Below are positions 33,742 to 45,360 of a DNA stretch of 64,000 bases, piece by piece. Under the pieces are notes generated by a model. That model saw nothing but the letters and a program-made list of their open reading frames with translations, did no database searches and was not told where the DNA came from. The stretch is from Athripsodes cinereus (taxonomy: Eukaryota > Arthropoda > Insecta > Trichoptera > Leptoceridae). Location: the NCBI GenBank assembly GCA_947579605.1, contig OX388312.1:22281313-22345312 (forward strand), read 5' to 3'. The number at the start of each line of letters is the position of its first letter. Within the stretch, counting starts at the first letter, position 1. The position numbers were made by a program, and so were the translations under genes.

Positions 33742-33930
33742 TTACAAATGTTTGGAGTCAAAAAACTTTACAAATACCACTAAAAATTAATCTACGCGCG
33801 ACCAAGGTTTCAACAGGTAACCTGTCATTCTCAAGCGCAATATTTGACTTGTTACCTGTTGAAACCTTGGTCGCGCGTAGATTAATTTTTAGTGGTATTT
33901 GTAAAGTTTTTTGACTCCAAACATTTGTAA
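33742..33930. repeat. Perfect hairpin, 80-bp arms
   Basis: The arms 33742-33821 and 33851-33930 are exact reverse complements over 80 bases, beginning 'TTACAAATGTTTGGAGTCAA' and including 'CTACGCGCGACCAAGG' and 'CAACAGGTAAC'. The loop is 29 bases. An unbroken match of this length means the structure is young or is held by gene conversion. A foldback transposon is possible; so is a microRNA-like hairpin or an inversion duplication at a replication fork. No second copy of the arm is seen in the window. Confidence 0.9.
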
Positions 33931-33983
33931 TTATGTTTAGAAACTACCACAACGTTACCGCCAAATCAATAAATAAAATCAAT

Positions 33984-33984
<1 letters not shown>

Positions 33985-34069
<85 letters not shown>

Positions 34070-34228
34070 TATATCTGGGTTTTGTTATAAACCCAAATAC
34101 AACCTTATACACCTTTCACACTAAGCTAAAAGCTTGTGCCGTGAAAGGGAAGTTTGCCGGCACCTGGGATCGAACCACGGACCCCTTGTTCTGAAGGCCG
34201 AGACTCTACCCCCAGGCTACCGACGAAC
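33985..34228 (-). mobile_element. tRNA-derived SINE, family 1, with 78-base poly(A) tail
   Basis: The minus strand carries 'GTTCGTCGGTAGCCTGGGGG', B box GGTTCGATCCC, 'AGGTGCCGGCAAAC' and 'CCAGATATATCTTTTT', and ends in an uninterrupted run of 78 A (T run 33985-34062 on the plus strand). A pure tail of this length is a mark of a recent insertion, because such tails shrink and mutate with age. Its body is as complete as the copies at 13602 and 26208. Sequence-run errors could also affect the exact tail length. Confidence 0.9.
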
Positions 34229-36689
34229 CTTATGGTTCTTTGTTAAAACATGGTTCTCTAAATTGAGTTTTCTAAATTCTCTAAATTGGTATTGTCCTGT
34301 AAATATATCTGTTTTCTCTGTCCGTTAAAAAACAGACATAATATTAATTCTATCGTGCTTAGGGAAGATTATTATAGCCATCATTATGCTGGGAACTACA
34401 GCTATTTTTTTATAGAAACATTTGCTATATAAGTATAAGTGAGTACCTAAATGCACATAGTTGTTGATTGAACAAGATTTTAATGGTTGTTCCAATGGTC
34501 ATAATGAAATACGAGCAGACGCAATAAAACTCAGTTATTGAATAGACTATCACGTGAACTAAATAAAGAAAGAAAATCCAATAGAAAACATAAATCCTTG
34601 TATAAAGAATTCCTATGTGAAATGTTCAACTCTGCTTACTTTTCCAATACACAGCGTCCTTATAACATATTATTACCTAATGTTATGTATGTATGAATGT
34701 TCAATAATAATAGTAATATTGTACAATATCTTTCTTTTACTTACAGCTCAATGGGATTTCAGATTTTATACAATGAATGCACTTCTTGTGTTTTCTCATA
34801 AAAATCCAGAATCAAATTAAATTCGTATTTTATTTTTAGAAATTATTTATTCGCTTATGAATGGAAACACATGAATAGATTGGGCATTTCACGATATGTA
34901 TTCTATTTATGTAAGTAATTCCTCAACGAAAAGTCGATACCTTCACATAAAATTAAAGACTCTACCATTCACCATTAACCTTAAGGCGACCTAAAAACTG
35001 CTAAATATCATCATTATAAACAAAAAATTAGTATTGTACAAAATAATTATTTGGTCTGAAGCTTTTGCAGTTGGGATATTGAGACTACGGCCCAATCCAA
35101 AAACGACTCACTTTGTCATAAGACTTCCTTATTATCTTTGATAAGAACTGTGTTTTCGTGATAAAATATTAAAAGTTAAAAATGATTACCTATGTACTTT
35201 ATTATGTATTTATTTAATCTGAATATCAACCTAAAAAAACGAAAAAGTTTTTTTATTTTACTTATGGCCTACCCTTACAGAAACTGAAATAAAATGAAGA
35301 CACCTTCCTACCAATGCTATTTTGCAAAATATACCACCAACTTGATGATATAATATTAATTCACAAATATAGGGTACCCATATATTTTGGTTTTTCTAAT
35401 GAGTTCCGTGAAATGATGAAGTATAAATACCTACCCATAACATGAAAAAGGAAGTGAGCGGTACGGGAAAGTAAAGAAGCACATATTATTATAATATCTT
35501 CGGAGCGTTTTTGTTTGTATCACAAAAAAAATATTACGCGTGATTTTTTTTTAATTGTGCATGTTTTTATCTGGACATATTGATACATCTAGAAGAATGG
35601 CGTCAGACTGATGGTTGATAAGGATTATTTTAGGTCCCTCATTTGTTTATTACTGGAAATAGATAAAAATGTAATAGGATAACGTATCAAGAAAAGTTAA
35701 AATCTAGGACTCGAAACACTTAAGTAAAAAGTCGAAATGGCTCAACAAATCTGGATTTTGCTTCATCTTGTGATGAGCAAAGCCTGAACAGTTTTTCACC
35801 AATAGTTTTATCCCCCACATCTTTGACAAATAACACTGTGACACAACTTTCAAATTCGATAAAACCATCACACATATTTTTTTTTTGTAAAAAGTACAAA
35901 ACAGACAACAACTATAAATATGGTTCACAAAAATAAAAATAAGTCGTTCATAAATCAGCTGTCATCCACAAACATGTACCACAGTAAAGTCAATTATTTA
36001 AGTATTGCACATTCCGCTCATTCATCTGTTCTCACTAGCATATCGCACAAGCAGCCATATCACAGAAATATCTCATTATATCTATCATTGCTTAACCTTG
36101 TTTATATATATAGTTTATAATCTGTAAGAGAATATAAATCTTGTTTGTAAAACCAATATTTTCAAATAAAATTGATTATTGTTTGATGAAAACCACATTT
36201 TATAAACGGGGGTAAGAATGTGGAACTATGGAAATCTGTGATATGAAAAATTTAGCACATACAATATTAATAGCAATAATCAACATGCATTCAAATTCTC
36301 GATATATTCACAACTTTTACAGAAGTTACATTAAATATCATACAACCTTTTATATCATTCAACTTGTAAATACCCATTCTGATCATGAAATTTAATATTC
36401 TAACGCACTAAATAAGGAATACTCGCTAACGTGTAGGTATTACTCGTATTACAATAGGTTTATGTGAGTTATATTTTATGAAATATTTTCTACTGAAATA
36501 AAAATTATGGGAATATACACTTCAACATAAGTACAAAATTATTGTAATTCAATTCAGTCATAGTGTTGTATTATTATCTTAAAATTTAAGCAATTTTTAC
36601 ATTCATGAAATATTTGACTATTTATCAATATAAATTGAAGGTTTTCATGGCGATCGTTTCCACCTGGTTGTTATTTTTTCAGGTATACC
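34229..36689. other. Gene-free A+T-rich DNA
   Basis: Short frames (such as 35704-35928 minus and 35920-36120 plus) have no known domain. No dispersed repeat is recognised. Confidence 0.5.
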
Positions 36690-36785
36690 ATGTCTGGGGA
36701 GTGGGGGTGTTGTGTCGACATTTCAATGAACGTGCTGGCGCCATCTTCAGGATCTGAATTCATGTGTCTACACAACAAAACCAGA
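36690..36785 (-). mobile_element. LINE-associated fragment 'DPEDGASTFIEMS'
   Basis: One minus frame reads 'DPEDGASTFIEMSTQHPH' then 'SPDMVYL'. The words 'DPEDG---FIE-S' are familiar from many spurious insect and other animal proteins that derive from retroelements; I cannot name the element. The two sides 'ACCATGTCTGG' (36689-36699) and 'CCAGACATGGT' (36781-36791) form an 11-bp inverted repeat around it, which may mark the ends of a small element. Confidence 0.45.
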
Positions 36786-36791
36786 CATGGT

Positions 36792-37416
36792 TTGTGTATC
36801 AATATGTTTTAATATGAGTCTTAATTCTATTTAATCTAAAAATATTCGTCAGATTAAATTATTTAAATCAGAAATATAATAAATGCAAACAGGCATAGAG
36901 AACGACATGCATCAGAATCCTTAGCATTTGAGTTGGATATCTTTTTTTAATGAATGACGATTTGATTGACAAGATTCTTTACCATCAATCATCAATATTT
37001 CTACGTAAACCAATAATAATGTTTTTTTTTTATTTATTCTCTTTGCACATCATGCTTATATAACGGTTTTAATAAAACAATATAAAATTTAAAATACGAA
37101 GACAATATGCAGTGGCGAGATTATCACTATCAAGTGATTTCTTCCATCTAACCACGACACATTGAGGTATATACCTAGTTAAAACATATACACTTATATA
37201 AAATACCATCAATACATAAAAAAAACTTATGTATTAGATATTCGTAAACTTTTTGTAAGGAAGAACCAACGTATTTTAAAAATAAACAACAGGTTCCATG
37301 GAGCTCATTCGGCCTCTAAATAGGTCTTTCATATTTTTTTCAAAATTTTTGAATGACTTGTAAAAGGCAACTAGGTATTAGGGAAATATTGTAAATAAGG
37401 TATTTGAAATTTTCAA
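36792..37416. other. No gene seen
   Basis: A+T-rich DNA without an assignable feature. Confidence 0.5.
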
Positions 37417-37562
37417 TTCAGCGATGAAGTATGTCACTCATCATGAATGTCTTATTTTTTGTTGGCAGAAGAAGCTTGGTGTGCATGTTTATTGTATGCA
37501 ATAAAGACTTTAATTAATTGTATATAGCGAACTGGCCACCCTACTTGTGGGAGATGCCTTTT
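37417..37562 (+). repeat. Repeat A
   Basis: 'TTCAGCGATGAAGTATGTCA', 'CATCATGAATGTCTTATTTT', 'GCATGTTTATTGTATGCA', 'GCGAACTGGCCACCCTACTT' and 'GTGGGAGATGCC' follow the family order, with a short insertion near 37505-37525. Confidence 0.75.
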
Positions 37563-38653
37563 CGCCTTCAAAAACTTCTGTACTTTCTTTGGTAGCCTAA
37601 TAACCCCTTCAAGTAACTAACGATACTGCATAGAGAGGAAAGCATATTCCCATTTCTTTTTGCACCAACATTTTTGGTGTGTGGCCACTGAATCTAGAGT
37701 GCTCCCTCGGGGCAGCATTCCTCGCTTAAATGCGACATTAAATCCTGTTTGTGCATGTGTGTATCGTTATGAACAAACATATCTCCAGGTATGGCACGAG
37801 GTATGTGGCGGGCGCTGCCCTTAAAAAAAAAAGATGCCATAACGGTGTAGAAAAATAAATAGATAAATAGTTTTTTTTTAATAAGATTCTGAGTAAGTTT
37901 AAATATTTAATTAAACAAAGGTCGTTTATTTTCACCATTAATGTTACAAATCATAATAATTTCGTTTTGAATGTAAGCCTTATTCAGAAATCCGGAAATT
38001 CTATGAAAAGGAAAAGATTAATAATTTTATTTGCATTAAAATTGTCTCAGCCTAATTCATGAAGGCGGTGACTTATAAAAAGGAAGACGCATGCGGCTTT
38101 GTAAAATAATGTTATGATATTATAATATGATAATTTAAACAGCTTTAATAAGAAACATTTGCATTCACCAAGTTTCAAGGAAATTAGAGAGTGAGAGATG
38201 AATTTCCTTTGAAAGTTTTCAAGGTAATCCTCGCAAATATACACATAACGTGTAGAAATGTCTTCAAAGTATTATGATACTAACGTAGGTACATTCTTAA
38301 CATTATCTACTTCAAACACTTAATATTGAGTTTCCGCTCATTGTTAAAGTTTTTACTTCAGATAAGAAGAATACAGCAAATAAATTTCAACTAATTTAAT
38401 ATGAAACTTGGGAAATATAACATCATATCTCAGGTTGAAGATTGCCACGATATAATGAACTCAAAGATTCACGCAGTTTCATACCTTATAGCGAACATAG
38501 TTGTATGAAATAATAATATTTTCCCACCTACAGGAAGATATCAGAATAAGTTGGGATATATTTTATTGCGCTAACCAGCATATTATTATTTTATATTTCT
38601 AGTACGATTTCGGGATAATTTTTGGTACACCCACCGCCGCCGTATAATCAGTA
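37563..38653. other. No gene; one repeat end shared with 48653-48700
   Basis: At 37801-37832 'GTATGTGGCGGGCGCTGCCC' followed by TTAAAAAAAA matches 48673-48700 ('GTATGTGGTGGGTGCTGCTC', TTAAAAAAA). Both look like the tail end of a dispersed element. Upstream, 37680-37760 is less A+T-rich ('CCTCGGGGCAGCATTCCTCG') and may belong to it. Nothing else is recognised. Confidence 0.45.
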
Positions 38654-38819
38654 ATTTTTTATTTGGGTTTTTGTTCTAAATCCAAATACATTCTTATTCA
38701 CCTATGACAGTAACTTAAATGCTTGTGTCGTGAAAGGGAAGTTTGCCGGCACCTGGGATTAAACCGTGACCCTCATGATAATGAGGCTGAGACTCTATCT
38801 CCACTACCGACCGACGACC
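38654..38819 (-). mobile_element. tRNA-derived SINE, family 1, diverged copy
   Basis: The minus strand keeps the order of the family ('GTCGTCGGTCGGTAGTGGAG', GGTTTAATCCC in place of the B box, 'AGGTGCCGGCAAACTTCC') but with more changes, a damaged B box and a short tail. It is the oldest of the four copies here. Confidence 0.85.
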
Positions 38820-39223
38820 TCGAATAATTATAAATGAAGACGTGTAATTCCGGAATCAATCTAAGGTTTGTACAAGCTTTATTAAATCGGAATAACTGAG
38901 AACTTTGACTCTTAATACCTTTGCACGAGTTGAAGCTTATCTTATCCTAATTCGGTTATTGAAACTTACTCTTACCGTGATGTATCTGGTCACCGTACCG
39001 TAGTATTATTGTGATGTAGGTAAATATTTACTTATATGGTTATTGAAGCTTACTTTTATCGAGATTATTTACTTATCGAGCTATTTGGCCATGCTCCAAT
39101 CAATATGTATTTACACAATAAGCTACTTATTGATTCTTACTCTTATCCAGGTGTTTTGACTTCTCTGGCCATAAATACAATCTTATACCTAGTGATATAT
39201 TAACATTTCTGGTTCTAGTAATG
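38820..39223. other. No gene seen
   Basis: A+T-rich; repeated words 'TTATTGAAGCTTACT' (about 39041 and, imperfectly, 38960) hint at a weak local duplication. Confidence 0.4.
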
Positions 39224-39507
39224 TTTTTTTTTTAATTTACTCTTATCGTATTTAAGGTTTTATCATAATGTGCATATAGAAAATTCACACTGATTGAGTA
39301 AGTCCCAAAGTAATATATGCATCTTGTTTTATGGCTACTAAAGTGATGATACACCAAACACAAATACATGTAACAAGCAGACCTAGAACAATTCAAAAAG
39401 GGTTTTTTATTTGCATCTTGCCCTGACCAGGAATCGAACCCTTCGGGACTTAAATAAACGTAAATCAAAGACGAATGCATTGCCTCTGCGCCAAAATGGC
39501 CGTCGTT
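39224..39507 (-). mobile_element. tRNA-derived SINE, family 2, near full length
   Basis: On the minus strand the head reads 'GACGGCCATTTTGGCGCAG' with an A box TGGCGCAGAGGC (39482-39493) and a perfect B box GGTTCGATTCC (39430-39440). The body then runs through 'AGGGCAAGATGCAAATAAA' and 'TATTACTTTGGGACTTACTC' to an A tail (T run 39224-39233). The distal half is shared with 52010-52165, so that part is either a tail borrowed from a LINE or a common SINE core. Not a functional tRNA: the anticodon arm does not fold and there is a long 3' body. Confidence 0.85.
39430..39440 (-). promoter_or_regulatory. B box of SINE family 2
   Basis: The minus strand reads GGTTCGATTCC, an exact polymerase III B-box match, about 40 bases after the A box at 39482-39493. 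Confidence 0.8.
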
Positions 39508-40429
39508 AAACATATCTGATTGGATATTAAAATTTATTTAAGACTTTTAGACAATCATTTATAGATGTTCAGCCAAAAAATATCAAAAAATTACCGTTTT
39601 AAGATATTTTTTCAATATCACTCGTTAAGAAATTAATAGGAATATTTTTTCGAAATTTTCTCAGTTGTGTAAAAACTATGTTTTTTTACTATCAATAGTG
39701 TTCTAATCCAGATAAATAGCTAACTTTATAATAATATATCTATTCGAAAAACTTTATCCCAATATTTCAATGCACCCTCAGAATGACGCTTAACCTGAGC
39801 TAGCCCTTAATTTGGTTAAATTTGCTTTTTCGTCCAACAAAATACTAAAATATAAGGGACAGAGAGAGTGATTTTTAATCCTTACATCTAGATATTATTT
39901 TCATTATTTCAACCTTATTTTATAAAATGAGAAAAATACCTGATCATAAAGCATAATTATTACAAATCAGTGTACAAATCACTCTATCTATCATTTTGAT
40001 GTAAATTAATTACCCTGTAATAAAGTTTATTGAATTGGAAAGAAAAAATAGTTAGAGTCACTTTAGGGTTCATTAAAATATCGGGCGTTTGTGTCTATCA
40101 AGTGAATAAATGATTTTATTGAACATTGAGGATTTTTCACTACTCAATTTACCCTTAAAATATTTCTGAAAATTGAAGTCGAAAATCCTAAAGTAAACCT
40201 TTTAAGTTTTTTTTCTGGCCAACTTAGTAATAGTATTTCCACTTGCGTTGGCAAGAACATGATTTTTTCATAAAACATCAAAAACCCGAAAATTATTTTT
40301 TTATACCTACAAGTGAATAATTTTAAATATAAGGAAATATTATAATATAAGTAAAAATGAACACAGAGAAGATTATGTAGTGAGTTTCGGAAAAATAGAT
40401 AAGTGTGTCATATGTGAAGGATGTGAAAT
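39508..40429. other. No gene seen
   Basis: A+T-rich DNA without an assignable feature. Confidence 0.5.
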
Positions 40430-40721
40430 GAAGTTTATAACAATAATGAAAGTGAAACGACTACGTTGGTTTTGACACGTGGAAAGAATGAACGGCTGGC
40501 TGAACGGAATTGTGCTCGAAGACGTGTACGTCCGAGGATTAAATGGTAAGATAATATACCCTTTTATCCTACATGACAAATAGTAGAGCATTGATCTGGA
40601 ATTATTGTATGACAGTAATGGAGTAATGGAGAGCAAAAAGTGTACACAAGGATAGGAAAAAGTAACGCTCGATCCTTTCTGCCTACCTCGTGAGGGAAGC
40701 GGCGTGATGGTATGTATGTAG
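40430..40721 (+). mobile_element. LINE 3' end, broken frame, GTAT tail
   Basis: The frame from about 40450 gives 'KVKRLRWF', a stop where HVER should start, then 'HVERMNGWL', a shifted 'RPRIKW' and a last part like 'RSILSAYLVREAA'. It ends 'CCTCGTGAGGGAAGCGGCG' and a short GTATGTAT tail (about 40710-40720). The order of motifs is that of the LINE group at 23239-23945. Several frameshifts and stops show it is old. Confidence 0.7.
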
Positions 40722-40734
40722 TTTTATATTGTTG

Positions 40735-40891
40735 TTCCTTCTATCCCTTCATACACCTTTCTCTTCTGTCACAGTCATACAATTCCTCATGCATGCTCTC
40801 CCGTGCAACGTGCTAAACACGGGACCGTCCTGTACGATCTGGTTTATAATATGATCTTGCCATTTGAGCCTTGGACGGCCGCGTCACCGTG
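40735..40891 (-). mobile_element. LINE C-terminal fragment, opposite strand
   Basis: The minus strand gives 'RGRPRLKWQDHIINQIVQDG', then 'HGRACMRNCMTV' and 'EEKGV', which matches the 'GRPRTTW ... RACMRNCMTVDEAKEV' stretch at 23726-23850. It stops before the end of the element. It faces the plus-strand copy at 40430-40721, with about 14 bases between them. Confidence 0.75.
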
Positions 40892-42649
40892 TACCATTAT
40901 TACTTATAGAATATAACATTGGTAGATGGGTACCAAATTATTTGCGAGTCTGTACGTTACAGGAATTACAGCATAGCTAGGTAGAAAAACATTCGATGAG
41001 CGGATAAATATGTCTTGAATGTAGATGATATTTTATAGATTTTAAGGCAATTTACGTTCTGAAATCACTGAGTTATACTACTTACTTATGTACTTATGGA
41101 GCCCTTGCTGCATAAGGTCGTGCACGTGGACAGAGCCTATATGCGGCAGTGTCTATAATTTATGATTCGAAAATATTTTATTATTTTCTAGTTAAATTTT
41201 TATTATTTATAAAAGCTTGACATTGTCATGTAAAATTTATAGTTGAAATGCAGCCAAAGAAGACGAAACAAACTTTCTACCATATCAGATTATGAATACT
41301 AAGTGGCTGATGCAACACAAACAATATTTCTTAAAACTAGATACGGCCCTGGAAATTGAAGGCACATAGTTGGTGCCACGAAAAGACAACACTTTTTCAT
41401 ATTTTTATTGAATATTCCATTTATTCACTTTCTTTACTGTAGAATATTTTATAATAAGTAATAAAAACAAATTTGTTTCAAATTTTAACCGAAGCAACAT
41501 AAAATTTAATTTCTAAATGATCTCAGGTAGCAATAGAACATGCCTTCCGTCATATATTTTATAGGTTATTAAGATAAATCGCCCTTTGTTTATTGATTAA
41601 AATAAGTGTATTTTTGTATGAAATTACTTCCAACCAATTTGCCTTTAAGGAAAAACAAACAAAATACATATAAAAACAATCAAATATAAAGACTTACCTA
41701 TGTTGCATAAAGTCGAAATGAAGTTGTCTACAGTTTGATGGTAAATACATTTTCAGAAAACGAAACATTGTTTAAGTTCCATTGCTCACATACTTTGTCT
41801 TCACAGTTTCGGTGTTTTGATCCATTTGAAATTTTAATATGAACGCGAGTAAAAAATTGTTAATCTAAAAAAGTTAATGGATAGTGATATTGCATCATAT
41901 ATAAGTAAAATTTATTTTAAAATATTGTCGTTTCTCGTGCAACGATGTGTGAGTAATGTACTGTCCTGTGAATGGATGCTAGACAGGGCTGTACATGGGA
42001 AACCAAATGGAACAGACTCGGGTCTGTGGCATTAATCACATTCAAATCGATCGTGTGCACAACCCTTGAACATTAATCAATGTCAGAGGCGGCTGCGGCG
42101 ATGATCTTGCCTTTATGCAGGGGCGGCTTCTTAGTGTTTCAAGTAGTAATAATAATATCACTAGGCTAATGTGCAAATAAGGGGACTGTATTTTCATGAA
42201 CCTTATCGTATCTACAGACATTACAATTTATTATAGATATATCTATGCAAATTTCGTAAATATAAATTTATGTTAAAGTAGAAGAAAGATGTAAATAGAC
42301 TCTCACACTAATTTATTGTATCAGCTGAGTTTATTTTCTGGGTGGTGTAGCATAAGTAATCATTGCTAATAAGTTCGATTGCATTAATAATTTAATCAAA
42401 ATTAGATTCCTTCCAACGGTAAATAATTGATTTAAATAGAATTTTAATGAATTTTCTAGTGCAATATTTGATTTACTGTACTGTCAATAATTTTATGTTT
42501 AGAATTTGTGTAATTGGTATATTTCAAAATAAATAAGTATAATTTGTTTTTTTATTTGTAGCAAAACAGTATTTGTTGCGAAACATCATCAATGTGCTAA
42601 GAATTTTCAATAAAATTTAAAAATTAAAAGTAATAAATGTTAAATGTTA
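40892..42649. other. No gene; one G+C-richer patch
   Basis: The patch at 41945-42130 ('GAGGCGGCTGCGGCGATGAT', 'ATGCAGGGGCGGCTTC') is the least A+T-rich unexplained piece in this part, but no frame is convincingly coding. The surroundings are A+T-rich. Confidence 0.45.
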
Positions 42650-42880
42650 AAAAAAACATGGCATTTCCCACCAGTGGGGTAATAAACATTTAAAAAACAA
42701 GCAGATTTTCTTCTCTGCGCCAACAACAAAAAAAGCATTCAAGATAGGTGGCATACCTTATCGCTGAATTGTAACTGTAAATTGTCTTATAGGTGAGGTT
42801 TTACGAACACCTGTCTTTTACAGGGCACATTAAAAAAACAATAAGGGAGAGACCTATTCTTTACCGAAGACTTCAAGGAA
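42650..42880 (-). repeat. Repeat A, long copy
   Basis: The plus strand reads 'GGCATTTCCCACCAGTGGGG', 'CAGATTTTCTTCTCTGCGCC', 'AGATAGGTGGCATACCTTAT', 'CGCTGAATT', then the distal block 'CCTGTCTTTTACAGGGCACA' and 'AGGGAGAGACCTATTCTTTA'. It is one of the copies that show the distal block continues from the core. Confidence 0.75.
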
Positions 42881-42959
42881 AAAATATAGAGATACTTATG
42901 AAGAAACAAACCAAAATTATGCACTGCATTCTCGTTATTTGTATTCATTCATTTCATAT

Positions 42960-43275
42960 ATACCATCATGGTATTCCCCACAATGACGGAGACCCACCTG
43001 TTGCCCGGATACTCGGAAATCTGGGGACTTCCATTCTATTACAACAATGACATATTAGGTTAGTTGAAAGAACTCGCCATCTGCATATTAATTGTATGAT
43101 TGTATTTGATTTAAATGTATTTTTTACATTAATAATTATGCTTGTAGTCAATGTAGGTATATTAGATAAAAATAAATACATAAATAGATAAAAGGAAGTT
43201 TGAGAGTATTTTTCACATGAGAACAAGTAAAAACATGCAAGTCGTTTTCTCTGTGCCATACATCATCGCTGAATC
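42960..43275 (-). repeat. Repeat A, two broken pieces
   Basis: 'TACCATCATGGTATTCCCCA' (about 42960-42982) and 'GTTTTCTCTGTGCCATACAT' with 'CATCGCTGAATCG' (about 43240-43275) are the two ends of a repeat A copy. Between them, 'GTTAGTTGAAAGAACTCGCC' (about 43060-43080) faintly resembles the LINE 3'-UTR block at 1645 and may be an insertion. Confidence 0.5.
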
Positions 43276-43338
43276 GAAGATATTAATATTCTTGATATTT
43301 TAAGAATAATAGTATGATAAGATAATAGTATGATTGCA

Positions 43339-43620
43339 GTAGACAGCTGCTGAAGGACGTTAAGGTCCGTAAGATTTCATTTCTGGGTCACGTTCTGCGG
43401 GGCTATAAGTATAGTTTGCTCCAGCTGATACTGATGGGGAAGATTGAGGAGCAGCGTGGTCCTGGTAGAAGGCAAACGTCTTGGCTGCGCAACATAAGAT
43501 ACTGGACGGGGATGAGACATGTGGGGGAGCTGTTCCGGGTCGCGCAAGATAGAGAAGCCTTCGCCAGAGTGATTGCCAACGTCGGGGGGACCTGATACGG
43601 CACGAGAAGAAGAAGTATGA
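43339..43620 (+). mobile_element. LINE 3' end (RT C-terminal region) with GAA tail
   Basis: The frame reads 'LLKDVKVRKISFLGHVLRGY', 'YSLLQLILMGKIEEQRGPGR', 'RQTSWLRNIRYWTG' and 'FRVAQDREAFARVIANVGGT' before a stop. This is the C-terminal pattern of LINE reverse transcriptases ('LGHVLRG ... GKIEG-RGPGRR ... SWL-NLR-W ... R-A-VIANV'). The stop is followed by 'ACGGCACGAGAAGAAGAAG', a short GAA tail. The frame is intact over some 80 codons. Upstream RT is missing. Confidence 0.85.
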
Positions 43621-45244
43621 TAAATTTTGAGGTCTCAGAAACTAGATACCTACGTTTAAAAAACCTACATAATGGCTTAATAGATATAGGTTTATAATAA
43701 TACATTACCTACTTACTTACAGCTTGCCATCGTTTCTTATTAAATTTGTTTATTTATTTTATTCTTCACTGTAGATTGGTCACAATATTTCAAATTAAAA
43801 CAAAGTATCATAAAAAATATCAGTTGTACAGTTTCTTATCTTTTGGATAAAGGCCTCTTCCAAACCTTTACATTTTTCACGGTCTTAAACATTACGAACC
43901 TACTTTTTTGCCACAACTTGCATAATGTCACCCGCCTATCTCTTTTGAGGTACCTATTCATATATTTCGTTTATCCTCCCGTGATCTCCACTCCTAAATC
44001 CTTGGTATCTTTTGCCATCCTCTTTTCGAATTATATGATGAGCTCATTGCAACTTCAGCTTGGAAACTTTGTTAACAATGTCCAGAACTTTCGTTTTACG
44101 TCGTATTATTCAATTCTTTACTTTGTCTCTTAAGCTGATTCCCAGCATTTGTTTTTCCAAACAAAGTTCGATTTATTCCACACTCAACATTTTATACGAG
44201 TGTTTAAATCATTCGATGTAAGCCTACATTCATTCATAGTTAGGTAATAGGTAAGTATCCAGCCTTAGAAAGTTGTTGTATCTTAAAGACATATTGGGTT
44301 TGTTTTTTATACGTAGATTGCGGTCGTAGACATACGATGTCTACGACCACAGTTTCATTTAAACAACAAGATGTTTACGATACGAAATACATGCTTAGTA
44401 AACCCCGCATAAATATTTGTGTCGGTTGTTCATATGAATGTATGATTGTTTTTTGTTAAACCCTTTACAGTCACTTTTACCAAGCAAGTAACAGAAAACC
44501 ACGTCTTATCATTTGTGCTTGTTCCTAAATATTTTGTGAGTAGGTATTTTACGTTATAATTTTTTTTTAATTAACAGTATTATTTCTTAAAACTTAACAA
44601 TTTTTTGTTAGCCAAACGTAATTTTATTAAGAAATTTTGTTTCTGCAAATGATGCAACTTCCTCAACATTTATGCATATAAATAGTTAATCTCACGTAAA
44701 AAAAAATTTGGCCATCTCGATACATCGATGTCACAAATCACTCGAATTGGGTGGATTTTTGTAACCGATTAATCGATACGTTGATGTCCGTAGTATATTT
44801 TTATTTATTTTTTTATTATTTAAAATTAACAAGAACCGACATAACACTGTTAACTTTTACATCACTCAAAGTTCATAAATACAACAGTTTCACGGCGATT
44901 TAGATGTCATCAAACAAATATGACACAATTCAATATTACACAAAATTAACAAAAAAATTAACTCAATTATTCCTAGTTCAAAGTTGAGTAAACAGCTGGT
45001 TATAATAATAAAATGTACAATGTTTATTACAAATTTATCCTCATTGTCATGTTCCAGTATCCTATTGTGACCCTTATCACTGAGAAACCGATGAAGATGA
45101 TGACCCAAATACACTGTGACATGATGGATGACGCACTTGCTACTAAATTACAATAGGAACATACCAACAAAATTCTATAATAAATACTAATATACCAACT
45201 ACATATATACAACCAATTTTCAATATGAGAAATCGTTTCAATCC
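43621..45244. other. No gene seen apart from a small hairpin
   Basis: A 96-codon frame (43843-44133) is hydrophobic and low-complexity with no known domain. The rest is A+T-rich. Confidence 0.5.
44322..44348. repeat. Perfect short hairpin, 12-bp arms
   Basis: GGTCGTAGACAT (44322-44333) and ATGTCTACGACC (44337-44348) pair with a 3-base loop. No T run follows. Its meaning is unknown. Confidence 0.7.
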
Positions 45245-45360
45245 ATATCACCACATCGACATCTCTCATTACTGAGGTAGCCAGCAGACTTACTGCGTGT
45301 AATACGCATACAGATTGTTCCCTCCATGTCATAAAAACATAATTTCCCTAGATAGGTAAT
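45245..45360 (-). repeat. Repeat A, diverged copy
   Basis: The plus strand has 'GAGGTAGCCAGCAGACTTAC', 'GCGTGTAATACGCATACAGA', 'TTGTTCCCTCCATGTCATAA'. The hairpin end is badly worn. Confidence 0.55.

Noticed and set aside
33742..33930. microRNA precursor
   Set aside because: Arms of 80 perfectly paired bases are too long and too perfect for a typical animal microRNA hairpin; without small-RNA data it is kept as a hairpin only.
33982..34328. Frames with a poly-phenylalanine start
   Set aside because: They translate the 78-base T run and the antisense of the SINE.
39395..39507. A functional tRNA gene on the minus strand
   Set aside because: The same reasoning: tRNA-like head only, long body, A tail, and a tail shared with another element.
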